Assembly (NCBI GenBank): GCA_011389965.1
Contig: JAABTF010000003.1
Span: 1-32,678 of the forward strand
Reading direction: 5' to 3'
Source of the DNA: Halothiobacillus sp.
GTDB taxonomy: Bacteria > Pseudomonadota > Gammaproteobacteria > Halothiobacillales > Halothiobacillaceae
Length of the DNA stretch: 32,678 bases
Part shown: piece by piece, positions 8,421 through 17,343 of the stretch
How positions within the stretch are numbered: the stretch's first letter is position 1
Layout of the letters: each line of letters begins with the position of its first letter
Notes under the pieces: generated by a model
Databases searched by the model: none
Told to the model about the DNA's origin: nothing
What the model saw: the letters and a program-made list of their open reading frames with translations, nothing else
Position numbers and translations under genes: made by a program

Positions 8421-8558
8421 AGGCTTAAAAACAAGAGGCTTGCGATACTCGATTCGCTGGACTTGATTCCCTCGTTGGCCCATTCTGTGATTCACGTTTG
8501 AAGTCGCTTTCGCGCAGGACGCCACTGAGAAGCCTGCGGCAAAGGATCCTTCGCAAAA

Positions 8559-11500
8559 ATGCCAGAGAAATCCACGGAAGACATGACGGAGCGACGACAC
8601 CAGTCCGCCCCCTCCGAAAGCCGATCATCGATCTCGCCCCTGGTGCTGGCCATCTCCTACGTGGTCTACGCCGGCCTGTGGATCCTGGCCTCGGAGTGGC
8701 TGCTCGGCACTTTTGTCCCGGCCGAACAACTCGCCCGCTTCGGTGTGATCAAAGGGCTGGCCTTCGTGGCCGTCACGGGCGTGATCCTGTATTTGTTGTT
8801 GCGCTGGCTGACATCGGATTCTCACCAGAAATCCGCGAACCCTATTGCTGCCCCGGACGCCGGCTTCAGCCGGCGCGGGCCGATCATCACCTTTTTCACG
8901 AACCTGGCGATCGTCGCGCTCGTGGCGGGCGGCACGTATCTATACCGCGCTCCCGCCGCCATCGAGTCTGCCCAGGATCGGATGGCGGATCTCACGACTC
9001 TGCGTGCCGACTATATCGATGCCTGGCTCGAGGATCGGGCGAACGATGCGATCGTGATCCAGTCGTCGCCCTCTTTGCGCCAAGCCGCTTTACTGCTGGC
9101 GAGTTCGCCGGATGACGAAACTGAAACCCGTTCGGCTCGTCAGCGGGCAATTTCCCACTTCAATGCCCTGCGCAATGCCTATGGCTACGAAGCCGTGGCG
9201 CTGCTGGATGCGAACGGCACGCCACTGGTCAACCGAGGCTTCGATCAATGGCCGCAGGATCTCAACGAGCACATCGCTGCCGCTGCAGATAGCCGCGTCG
9301 TGGACCTCCCGCCCGATCTCTACACCGACCATCACGCCCATATCGACTGGCTCGTCCCCATAGGGACCGGCGAAAGCGTATCGGCATACGTGCTGTTGCG
9401 CGCCGATGTCCCGCCCTTGTCGCCGGATGCGCTGCATACCAGCAGGACAACATTTCTGGCGCGGCCGAGCGGGGATAGTGTGATCCTGCTCGACGAGATA
9501 AGTCGTCACTCGGAAGATGAGCCCTGGCCCCACCTTCCCTGGGACCAAAGCCCTCTTAAGCCGGCAGATTTCGCCCCCGGGGCATCGCCCCGATCGATCG
9601 AGGGCAAGGGTGTCGACGGCCAGCCCGTGGTCGGTGTGGTATACCCGCTCCCCGGCCACTCGTGGGCTGTGGTGGCCACCCAGCCGCGTGCGATGGTCTT
9701 GGAGCCGCTTTACGAGACGTTATGGCTTCTGGCCGTGGTGGGATTCTTCTTTCTGGCGATCATCGCCGTGGTTCTCACGCTACTCTGGCGGCGCGCCCGC
9801 GAGAGCGATGCACTCCGCTGGTCAGCCCACGCCGCTGAGCAGGATCGCCTGCTCCGAGTTTTCTACGACATGCCCTTTTTCGGTATGGGCATCAGTTCGA
9901 CGTCCACTCACCGGATCACGGCGGCCAACCCTCGCCTGGCCGAGATGCTCGGACAAACCAACGACTCATTGATCGGCAAGAACTGTGACGAGTTGCTTGG
10001 TGATGCCTGCAATGAGCAAGATCGGGAAAAAATGCTCGACCTGCTTAGCGGCAAGTCCGATCATTTTGCCCGCGAATACAGCCTGACACGCCGAGATGGG
10101 AGCATCGCCCACCTTCGATTCGACACACGCTTGACCCGATCCCAGGACGGCCGACCGGAGAATCTCGTCTCGATTGCCGAGGACGTGACCCGCGAGCGCG
10201 AGGCCTACCGGGCGCTCGAACATCAAAAGGATCTGTACGATCTGCTCTCGCAGGCCAACCAGGCGATCACGCGGTGCCACTCGACAAAGGAGTTGTTCGA
10301 TACGGCCTGTCGCGTCGCCGTCGAACATGGTCATTTGGCCTTTGCCTGGATCGGTCTCATCGACGAGAAAACCGGCAAGATCGAACCCGTAGCCCAGTTC
10401 GGTGACAGCGTCGGCTACATCGAAAGTATCGAAGTGAGCATCCACGCGGACGAGCCGGCCGGCAAAGGGCCGATTGGCCGCGCGATCCGTTCTGGCGAAC
10501 TGATTGTCATGAATCAGTTCCAGAGCGCGACATCGACCAGAGCCTGGCACGAATCGGCCCAAGCCGCGGGTATCGATGCCGTGGCGGCCTTCCCCATTCG
10601 TCGGAGTGGCCAGATTATCGGGGCGATGGCCCTGTATGCGCCGGTGAGCGGTTTCTTCGACGAGGCCATCTACCAAGCAGTAGAGGATCTGGCCACCGAC
10701 ATCTCCTTTGCAGTGGAATACTTCGACCGCCTCGAAGATCTCGAGCGGGCAAAGCAGGCCGTAGAGGCCAGTCCTGCCGTGCTGTTTCGCTGGCGCCCGG
10801 AAACAGGGTGGCCGGTGGAATATGTCTCCGAGAACATCGACCGCTGGGGTTATGACGCCGACGACTGGGAAAGTGGCGGCGTGCATTTTGTGGACTATAT
10901 CCATCCCGAGGATGTCCCGCACATCGCCCGCGAAGTCGCCGATCACACGGAAAATCGCCGGCGCGAATTCCTGCAGGAATACCGGTTGCGGATGGCCGAC
11001 GGCGGCTACCGCTGGTTCGAGGATGTCACCCGCATCGACTACGACGAAACGGGCCGCGTGATTGCCTATTCCGGGGTGGTCACCGACGTCCAAGAGCGCC
11101 ACGAGATCCAAGAGCGCGAACACCTGATGGCCAAGGTGATAGAGAACACCCGCGAGGGAGTCGTGATCACCAACCGCGACCAGAGGATCATCGAGGTCAA
11201 TCCGGCGTTCACCGAGCTGACCGGCTACACGGCGCAACAAGCGATTGGCCGCACGCCGAAAATGCTCGCCTCGGGCCAGCATGACCATGCCTTCTATCAA
11301 CAGATGTGGCGGGAGTTGCAAGCCCGGGGATACTGGCAGGGCGAAATCTGGAATCGTCGACGCAATGGCGAGATATTCCCCGAACTGCTGAGCATCAGCA
11401 CGGTTGTCGACCGTGATGGCGAGATCAGCCATTACGTCGGTCTGTTTGTCGACATCAGCCGACAGAAAGAGAATGAATCCAAACTGGATTTCCTTGCCCA

Positions 11501-12812
11501 TCACGACCCGCTCACCGGTCTGCCCAACCGTCTGGTGATGAGCGCCCGACTCGAACAGTTGATCGAATTGGCCAAGGAAAAGCACGAGCAGATCGCCGTG
11601 CTGATGATCGATCTGGACCGGTTCAAGGACGTCAACGACAGTCTGGGCCATGACGTGGGCGATCAGTTGCTTATCAAGGTCAGCGAACGTCTCAAGGAGC
11701 GCTTTTCCCAAGCCGACACTATTGCTCGACTGGGCGGAGACGAATTTGCCATGACCGTCACCGGGATGGCGACGGCCGAAGAAATTGCCGGCTTGGCCGG
11801 GAAGATCATCAGCGCCTTGGGCGAGCCATGGGAACTGGCCAACGGTCAGCAGGTGAGGATATTGGCCTCGGTGGGCATCACGCTCTCTCCGGCAGGATCC
11901 CGCACCCCTCTGGCACTGTTGCAACAAGCGGACACCGCACTGTACCGAGCGAAGGACGAAGGCCGCAGCACCTTCCGTTTCTTCTCCGACGAGATGACCG
12001 ACGCCGCCCGCGATCGCATCGGTCTGGAACTGGAACTGCGTCAGGCGATCGACAACGACGAACTGCGTCTGGTTTTCCAGCCCCAGATGCATGTCTCGTC
12101 CAACTGCCTGCATGGCGCCGAAGTGCTGGTGCGCTGGCAGCACCCCAGCGAAGGGCTGATCTCGCCGGACCGCTTCATCCCCGTGGCGGAAACCACCGGC
12201 CTGATCTGGCCGCTGGGCGAATGGGTATTGCGCGAGGCCTGTCGCGTCGGTCGACGTTGGCTCGACGAGGGGCGCGACTTTGGCCGGCTTGCGGTCAATG
12301 TCTCCCCGCATCAACTGCGCCAGGGCGAGGTGGGACAGTTGGTCGAAAAGGTGCTCGAAGAGACCGGCTTGCCGGCCGATCGCCTGGAGATCGAACTCAC
12401 CGAAAGCGCCATCGTTCGTCGCGAGAGCGAAGCGCGCGAACTGCTCGATCGGCTGCGCACCATGGGCGTACACGTGGCCCTGGACGACTTCGGCACCGGT
12501 TATTCTTCCCTGGGTCAGCTCCGCCTGTTCGCCCTGGACGTGCTCAAGATCGACAAGCGATTCATCGACCTGATCGACGCTCCCAGCGACCGTGGCCAGA
12601 TCGCCCGGGTGATCATCGACCTGGGGCACACGCTCGGGCTGAAGGTGCTGGCCGAAGGAGTCGAGACAGCGGCCCAACGACGCTTCCTCGCCGAGCACCG
12701 CTGCGATATGTATCAGGGCTACCTGGAAAGCCGGCCATTGGCGCCGGAAACATTTGCCGAACGCTACCTCGAACAGCAACAGTCCCGCCCCGCCGCCTCA
12801 GACAGCCCCTAA
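8559..12812 (+). CDS. Membrane sensor with PAS-GAF-PAS-PAS-GGDEF-EAL domains (c-di-GMP)
   Basis: 1417 residues. Two N-terminal membrane helices (about 25-50 and 62-82) precede a third (108-128), an extracytoplasmic sensor of about 255 residues, and a fourth helix (388-410). The cytoplasmic part reads PAS (428-540), GAF (553-715), PAS (726-845), PAS (852-970), GGDEF (980-1140) and EAL (1150-1405). The cyclase motif RLGGDEF is intact, but the product-inhibition site is SQAD instead of RxxD. The phosphodiesterase half has EVLVRW at the EAL position and keeps NVSP, ELTES, DDFGTGYSS, LKIDK and AEGVE, so hydrolysis is plausible. It could make or degrade cyclic di-GMP depending on input. It is followed after 11 bases by another cyclase. 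A second in-frame ATG sits eight codons downstream. Confidence 0.93.
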   Translation: MPEKSTEDMTERRHQSAPSESRSSISPLVLAISYVVYAGLWILASEWLLGTFVPAEQLARFGVIKGLAFVAVTGVILYLLLRWLTSDSHQKSANPIAAPDAGFSRRGPIITFFTNLAIVALVAGGTYLYRAPAAIESAQDRMADLTTLRADYIDAWLEDRANDAIVIQSSPSLRQAALLLASSPDDETETRSARQRAISHFNALRNAYGYEAVALLDANGTPLVNRGFDQWPQDLNEHIAAAADSRVVDLPPDLYTDHHAHIDWLVPIGTGESVSAYVLLRADVPPLSPDALHTSRTTFLARPSGDSVILLDEISRHSEDEPWPHLPWDQSPLKPADFAPGASPRSIEGKGVDGQPVVGVVYPLPGHSWAVVATQPRAMVLEPLYETLWLLAVVGFFFLAIIAVVLTLLWRRARESDALRWSAHAAEQDRLLRVFYDMPFFGMGISSTSTHRITAANPRLAEMLGQTNDSLIGKNCDELLGDACNEQDREKMLDLLSGKSDHFAREYSLTRRDGSIAHLRFDTRLTRSQDGRPENLVSIAEDVTREREAYRALEHQKDLYDLLSQANQAITRCHSTKELFDTACRVAVEHGHLAFAWIGLIDEKTGKIEPVAQFGDSVGYIESIEVSIHADEPAGKGPIGRAIRSGELIVMNQFQSATSTRAWHESAQAAGIDAVAAFPIRRSGQIIGAMALYAPVSGFFDEAIYQAVEDLATDISFAVEYFDRLEDLERAKQAVEASPAVLFRWRPETGWPVEYVSENIDRWGYDADDWESGGVHFVDYIHPEDVPHIAREVADHTENRRREFLQEYRLRMADGGYRWFEDVTRIDYDETGRVIAYSGVVTDVQERHEIQEREHLMAKVIENTREGVVITNRDQRIIEVNPAFTELTGYTAQQAIGRTPKMLASGQHDHAFYQQMWRELQARGYWQGEIWNRRRNGEIFPELLSISTVVDRDGEISHYVGLFVDISRQKENESKLDFLAHHDPLTGLPNRLVMSARLEQLIELAKEKHEQIAVLMIDLDRFKDVNDSLGHDVGDQLLIKVSERLKERFSQADTIARLGGDEFAMTVTGMATAEEIAGLAGKIISALGEPWELANGQQVRILASVGITLSPAGSRTPLALLQQADTALYRAKDEGRSTFRFFSDEMTDAARDRIGLELELRQAIDNDELRLVFQPQMHVSSNCLHGAEVLVRWQHPSEGLISPDRFIPVAETTGLIWPLGEWVLREACRVGRRWLDEGRDFGRLAVNVSPHQLRQGEVGQLVEKVLEETGLPADRLEIELTESAIVRRESEARELLDRLRTMGVHVALDDFGTGYSSLGQLRLFALDVLKIDKRFIDLIDAPSDRGQIARVIIDLGHTLGLKVLAEGVETAAQRRFLAEHRCDMYQGYLESRPLAPETFAERYLEQQQSRPAASDSP

Positions 12813-12823
12813 GACGCCATTAA

Positions 12824-14263
12824 ATGCAACGCAACAAGCTGCTATTCGCCACCGCCCTGACCATCCTGCTGACGCTGGGGTTCGTCGCCACCAGCGTGAT
12901 CGGCTATTTCGTCGCCGAGGACTCGCTGCAGAAGCAGGTCGCGGAGGAGACCCTGCCGCTGACCAGCGACAACATCTTCTCCGAGATCGAACGGGACCTG
13001 CTGCGTTCGATCCTCATCTCCTCGTTGATGGCACATGACACGTTCGTGCGCGAGTGGGTGGTCGAGGGCGAAGAGGACAAGGAAGCGATCATTCGCTATC
13101 TCGCCGAGATCCAGCAGAAATACGACACCACCACCGCCTTTTTCGTCAGCGACGCCAGTCGGCACTACTACCACCCCGACGGGATATTGAAGACGGTCTC
13201 GCCGGCGGACCCCGCTGACAAGTGGTATTTCCGCGTCCGGCAGATCAACGAGCCGTTCGAGATCAACATCGACCATGACACGGCCGACCCCACCCGGCTG
13301 TCGATCTTCGTCAACTACCGGGTGCAAGACGAATCGGGTGAATTCATTGGCGTCACGGGCATTGGGCTGGCCGTGGAAACCGTCGCCGGGCTGATCGAAA
13401 GCTACCAGCGGCGCTACGCCCGCTCGATCTACTTCATGGACCGAGAAGGCGAAATTACCTTGCGTGGTTCCGGCTACCACGGGCCGACAAGCATCCAGGC
13501 CCAGCCGGGGCTGGCCAGCCACGCCACTCGCATTCTAACCAGCCCGAGTACCGATTTTGCCTACGAACGCCCCGGGGACGGCACGGTCTACGTCAACACC
13601 CGACTGATTCCTGAGCTCGACTGGTTTCTGGTGGTGGAACAACGTGAATCGGCCGCCAATACCCAGTTGCTCAACACCCTGATCGTCAACATCCTGCTGG
13701 CGCTGGGCGTCACCGCCCTGGTGCTGATGATCGGCGGCTGGACCCTGCGTGGCTATCAGCGGCGACTGGAAGCCATGGCCACGACCGATCGCCTGACCGG
13801 GGCGGCCAACCGCGAGGCGCTCGAAGTGCTGTTCGGGCAGGCGCAACGACTTGCGCGCCGCCATGACCGGCCGCTCTCGATCATCAACCTGGACATCGAC
13901 CACTTCAAGACCATCAACGACCGCCACGGCCATCAGGCGGGCGACAGTGTCCTGCGAGATCTGGTAGAGACCGTGTCCGCACAGATCCGGGAAGCCGACA
14001 CGCTCTGCCGCTGGGGTGGTGACGAGTTCCTGATCTTGCTGCCGGACGCGGATGCCGAGCACGCGCGGCAAACGGCCGAACGCATCCGAGACGCAGTGGC
14101 CCGGCACAACCGCCTGCCTGCGAATGAGGAGTCACTGACAGTCAGTCAGGGCGTGGCGCAGTACCGTCCGGATGAGTCCCTCGACAACGTGATCAATCGT
14201 GCCGACCAAGCGCTTTACGAGGCCAAGCGCAGTGGCCGGGACCGAGTTGCCGTCGCGGCATGA
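12824..14263 (+). CDS. Diguanylate cyclase with periplasmic dCache-type sensor
   Basis: 479 residues. Helix one (5-28) and helix two (281-305) flank a periplasmic region of about 250 residues with features of a dCache ligand sensor (FFVSDASRHYYHPDG, then FVNYRVQDESGEFIGVTGIGL). The C-terminal GGDEF domain (318-479) has TDRLTGAANR, NLDIDHFKTINDRHGH and WGGDEF. The RxxD inhibition site (READ, five residues before GGDEF) is present, so the enzyme should be feedback-controlled by cyclic di-GMP. It lies 11 bases after the bifunctional gene and is probably co-transcribed, giving one cell-surface sensor pair. Ligand unknown. Confidence 0.93.
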   Translation: MQRNKLLFATALTILLTLGFVATSVIGYFVAEDSLQKQVAEETLPLTSDNIFSEIERDLLRSILISSLMAHDTFVREWVVEGEEDKEAIIRYLAEIQQKYDTTTAFFVSDASRHYYHPDGILKTVSPADPADKWYFRVRQINEPFEINIDHDTADPTRLSIFVNYRVQDESGEFIGVTGIGLAVETVAGLIESYQRRYARSIYFMDREGEITLRGSGYHGPTSIQAQPGLASHATRILTSPSTDFAYERPGDGTVYVNTRLIPELDWFLVVEQRESAANTQLLNTLIVNILLALGVTALVLMIGGWTLRGYQRRLEAMATTDRLTGAANREALEVLFGQAQRLARRHDRPLSIINLDIDHFKTINDRHGHQAGDSVLRDLVETVSAQIREADTLCRWGGDEFLILLPDADAEHARQTAERIRDAVARHNRLPANEESLTVSQGVAQYRPDESLDNVINRADQALYEAKRSGRDRVAVAA

Positions 14264-14403
14264 TGGCCCGCAAGTGACCCGAACCGGGACCCGCTTCTCC
14301 ACGGCGGAGATAATCGCGCGTGCCGCCATGACCAAGGGCTGTCTTTGCCACGCCTCGTCATGCCAATGCAGGCGCAAGTGAATCACTCCGGCATCGCGGC
14401 CGG

Positions 14404-16242
14404 TCAACGGCTCTGAATCGAGCAGGTCTGTTTGTCGCGGTACATCGCCGCATCCGCAGCCCGCATCAGCGACTCGGCATCCCGGCCATCCTCGGGGCAG
14501 CAGGCCAGCCCGATAGCGGCAGAGATCTGCGGCTCGCCTTCCGGCAACACGAACGGCTCGGCCAACTCCTCGGCCAACTTGTCCCTGACCCGCAGCGCCT
14601 CAGGACGGCCCGCGTGGGTGATCATGACGACGAACTCATCGCCCGACAGGCGAGCGATGCTGTCGGCGGCGCGCACGTGCTGTTCCATCCGGCGCGCCGT
14701 CTGTTGCAACAACTCGTCGCCGGCGGCATGCCCGAAACGGTCGTTGACCGCCTTGAAACCGTTGAGATCGATGAAAAGCAGGCAAAAACCGACCCCACCA
14801 TAGCGTTGGAAATCGGTGATGGCCTTGTCCAGGCGATCGCGGAACAAGCGTCGATTGGGCAACTGGGTCAGGGTGTCATGGGTGGCCGCCCATTCCATGG
14901 CGTGTTCCGCCCGCTTGCGACCTGTGATGTCGATGATCAGGATCAGGACGGTCTCCTCGCTCAGCGGGACACAGCGCCCCTCAAAGAAGCGTCGCTCTCC
15001 TTCGAAATCGAGGTGATACTGGTAGGTCTGCACCTGGCGCAACATCAGCGTCCGCTGGATCACGGCGTGGGTCAGTTCCGCCAGATCCGTTGGCAGGACC
15101 GTATCGACCGACTGGCCAATGAATGCCTCGGGCGGCTTGAGCAGCGGGATGTTCTCGCCGGGCTCGAAATCGAGAATGCGGCCATCGGCATCCATGGTGA
15201 ACAACAGGTCGGGCAGGGCCTCGATAATGGCGGCATTGCGCCGATAGCTTTGCGCCAATTGCCGCTGGCTTTCTTCGACCTGGCGCAAGGCCGTCGCGCG
15301 ACGTTGCAGCAACCAGCCGACCAGCACGAGCAGTAGGCCGGTAAACAGCGCGATCGCCGCCATCCGCCACCAGTGATCACTCGCCTCGTCGGCCAGCATC
15401 GTGTCAATGGCGGTGCGATCCTCGGCGGCAAAGGCCAACAGATCCCAGTTTTCCAGGGAGGCATAGGCATACTGGTATGGCTTGCCATCGATGGCCGACC
15501 GGTAACGCCCGCTCCCCCTAGGCGGCAAAGCCTCGCCATCGGACTGAAGATATTCCAGCGTCGTGCCCGGATTGAGCGGCGCATGTGGCGCCATCACCAT
15601 TACCTCGCCGTTACGGCGAGCGACCAATGACGTCAGTCGGTCATTGACTGTCATGTTGTCCAGCACCCCGGCCAGCCCGGCCAGGTCGATCCAGGCGACC
15701 AACACGCCCAGCAAGCGGCCGTCGCTCGTGCGGTGGGCGCGGCTCATCGCCAGTAGACCGCCAGAATCCTCCCCGTCCAGGTGGAGCAAGCGCGAAAGGA
15801 AGGCCGAATCGGCGGTCGAGGGGCTGCGATGGTGACGGAAGAAATCCTGCTGTTGGGGGTCGATCCCGTCAACCGTGCCATGCCGTGAGAAAACCCTTTC
15901 GCCCTGCGGGCCAACCCACCAGACGTCGCGCACCAGCGGGTTGAAGTCGAGTGCAGGGCCTAGGCGGGCAATGGGTCGGTCGACCTGGTGTTGGAGGAAA
16001 ACCTGCAGGCCGCGATCGATCGCATCGAGCTGGTGATCGACCAGGGTCATCTGCATCTGCGCCAGCAGGCGGGTGCGCTGTTCGATCTGCTGATTGCTGC
16101 TGGCGGCGTAGCGGTCGATCACCAGCACATTGGCATAGCCGAGCCCCACCACCACGAGAAGCCAGATTGCTCCCAGCAGGGCCCAGGTCCGGTATGGCGG
16201 CCAGGTGGCTGTCCGGCGGCGAGTCAAGCCATTGGAATGCAT
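14404..16242 (-). CDS. Diguanylate cyclase: dCache-PAS-GGDEF
   Basis: 612 residues from the ATG at 16242. Helix one (17-39), a periplasmic dCache-like sensor (45-285, with DVWWVGPQGERVFSRHG), helix two (290-310), a PAS domain (335-440, YRRNAAIIEALPDLLFTMDADG) and a GGDEF domain (450-612). The active-site motif is SGDEF rather than GGDEF, a variant also found in working cyclases. The RxxD inhibition site (RAAD) is present. The frame stays open to 16416 but that stretch overlaps the preceding small gene and lacks coding character; ATG 16242 has a GGGGGA ribosome site about nine bases upstream. It lies 19 bases after the small cysteine protein, likely as an operon, and is convergent with the other c-di-GMP genes. 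Confidence 0.9.
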   Translation of the reverse strand: MHSNGLTRRRTATWPPYRTWALLGAIWLLVVVGLGYANVLVIDRYAASSNQQIEQRTRLLAQMQMTLVDHQLDAIDRGLQVFLQHQVDRPIARLGPALDFNPLVRDVWWVGPQGERVFSRHGTVDGIDPQQQDFFRHHRSPSTADSAFLSRLLHLDGEDSGGLLAMSRAHRTSDGRLLGVLVAWIDLAGLAGVLDNMTVNDRLTSLVARRNGEVMVMAPHAPLNPGTTLEYLQSDGEALPPRGSGRYRSAIDGKPYQYAYASLENWDLLAFAAEDRTAIDTMLADEASDHWWRMAAIALFTGLLLVLVGWLLQRRATALRQVEESQRQLAQSYRRNAAIIEALPDLLFTMDADGRILDFEPGENIPLLKPPEAFIGQSVDTVLPTDLAELTHAVIQRTLMLRQVQTYQYHLDFEGERRFFEGRCVPLSEETVLILIIDITGRKRAEHAMEWAATHDTLTQLPNRRLFRDRLDKAITDFQRYGGVGFCLLFIDLNGFKAVNDRFGHAAGDELLQQTARRMEQHVRAADSIARLSGDEFVVMITHAGRPEALRVRDKLAEELAEPFVLPEGEPQISAAIGLACCPEDGRDAESLMRAADAAMYRDKQTCSIQSR

Positions 16243-16261
16243 CGGCGGATGTCCCCCGGCT

Positions 16262-16615
16262 TCATGCCGGCGTCTCGACCAGGCGGACCGTGGTTCCCCC
16301 ATCGTCCCGCTCGATCTCGAAAACGGCTTCGCAGTACTCCGGCTCAGTATGCATCGGCGTGGGGTCGTTGGTGCAGGCGCAGCCGGCCACGACGCTGCTG
16401 AAGAACAGACCGGCATGAATCCGGACGTGACGGGGTTCGATCTCGCTACGGATCACCATCGCCGACAGGGTCTCCCCGTCGGCCACGTTGCCATGGGCCA
16501 TGCCCTGCTGCAGCGGCAGATCATCTGTCGAGCCGGCCGCGATCTCCTGCGAGAAAACATTGGCCAGTTCGGCCGAGTCGGCTCGAGAGGTTTGCGGCAG
16601 ATACAACATCGGCAA
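16262..16615 (-). CDS. Small conserved-looking protein with Cys-x-Cys motif, unknown function
   Basis: 117 residues, no signal peptide and no membrane helix. I do not recognise a named family. The second half has a compact motif HVRIHAGLFFSSVVAGCACTNDP followed by EYCEAVFEIE, giving three cysteines and two histidines that could bind a metal or act in redox chemistry. The start is well supported: AGGAG lies seven bases before the ATG. The stop is 19 bases before the start of the dCache-PAS-GGDEF cyclase, so the two are probably co-transcribed. A perfect inverted repeat sits next to the ribosome site. A role tied to the cyclase is inferred only from position. Confidence 0.72.
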   Translation of the reverse strand: MPMLYLPQTSRADSAELANVFSQEIAAGSTDDLPLQQGMAHGNVADGETLSAMVIRSEIEPRHVRIHAGLFFSSVVAGCACTNDPTPMHTEPEYCEAVFEIERDDGGTTVRLVETPA

Positions 16616-16620
16616 CTCCT

Positions 16621-16636
16621 AGTGGCGAACGCCACT
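16621..16636 (-). promoter_or_regulatory. Inverted repeat next to the ribosome site of the small cysteine protein
   Basis: AGTGGCG and CGCCACT are perfect 7-base arms around two bases, ending immediately before the AGGAG ribosome site of the 16262-16615 gene. It could be an operator or an RNA hairpin influencing translation. It could also be chance in GC-rich DNA. Confidence 0.35.
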
Positions 16637-16736
16637 GGTATGCGATCGACTCTACCGTATGCGGAGGGGATTGCCAGAATATCGCTCAGTAATCACGCGC
16701 GAGCGCGCTGATCGGCGATGCGACAGTCACGACGCT

Positions 16737-17222
16737 TCAGAACATGGTGATCGGGTGGTAACCCTGCGCCTGCCAGCCGATCATGGCGACAAAGCCGTCA
16801 CCCGTCAGCTCCAGTCCATCGAAAAGCGTGTCGTTGTCCACACCGAACACGTCCGTGGCCACCGCGCACACCTGCAGTCGCACGCCACTCTCGGCGAGGC
16901 GTGATACCTCCGATTCGATGCGCATCAGCGTCGCCGGGTCGGCGACCGTCTCGTCGGCCTGGGTCGACAGGAACTGCACGGTCGGACCGATGAAGACAAT
17001 CACCAGATCGGGATCGAGGCCCTGTCGCTGGAAGTTGGCCTGCGTACCCCGGATGACTTCCAGATAGAAGGCCGTCTTCTCCGCCTCGGTGAAATCGATC
17101 TGAAACACGCCCTTGGCCTCGGTCACACCCGCCAGGGCCGCGGCATCGTCGATGGGCTCGGCCGCACGGACCGGCACAATCATCAGCAAGGCAATACAGC
17201 ACGCCAGTAGTCCCTGTCGCAT
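16737..17222 (-). CDS. Exported DsrE-like protein
   Basis: 161 residues. An N-terminal signal peptide (MRQGLLACCIALLMIVPVRAA) targets the periplasm. The mature part has the DsrE/DsrF-like Rossmannoid fold pattern: a KGVFQIDF strand, PDLVIVFIGPTVQFL, then LAESGVRLQVCAVA with the single mature cysteine Cys119 in the position used for sulfur transfer in DsrE-like proteins. Cytosolic DsrE relays sulfur in tRNA thiolation or sulfur oxidation; exported relatives are common in sulfur-metabolising Proteobacteria but poorly characterised. A GGAGAAA ribosome site is seven bases before the ATG. There is no dsr, sox or tus neighbour in the window, so the substrate is unknown. Confidence 0.85.
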   Translation of the reverse strand: MRQGLLACCIALLMIVPVRAAEPIDDAAALAGVTEAKGVFQIDFTEAEKTAFYLEVIRGTQANFQRQGLDPDLVIVFIGPTVQFLSTQADETVADPATLMRIESEVSRLAESGVRLQVCAVATDVFGVDNDTLFDGLELTGDGFVAMIGWQAQGYHPITMF

Positions 17223-17343
17223 CGGCTTTCTCCAATAAGGTGTCTGTGCTGATTAATAGCACAGTTGTCCCACCGCCGAGAGGCGTGGACGGATACGGTG
17301 ACAATGCCCCAGGGAAAATGCGGCGTAACGACCGAGCCGCCGT

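Noticed and set aside
9966-12779. 937-codon antisense open frame across the bifunctional c-di-GMP gene
   Set aside because: It has no recognisable domain. The plus strand has continuous PAS, GAF, GGDEF and EAL motifs, so this is a GC-driven antisense frame.
14264-14403. Terminator or small RNA between the convergent cyclase genes
   Set aside because: I found no stem of useful length followed by a T-run in either direction.
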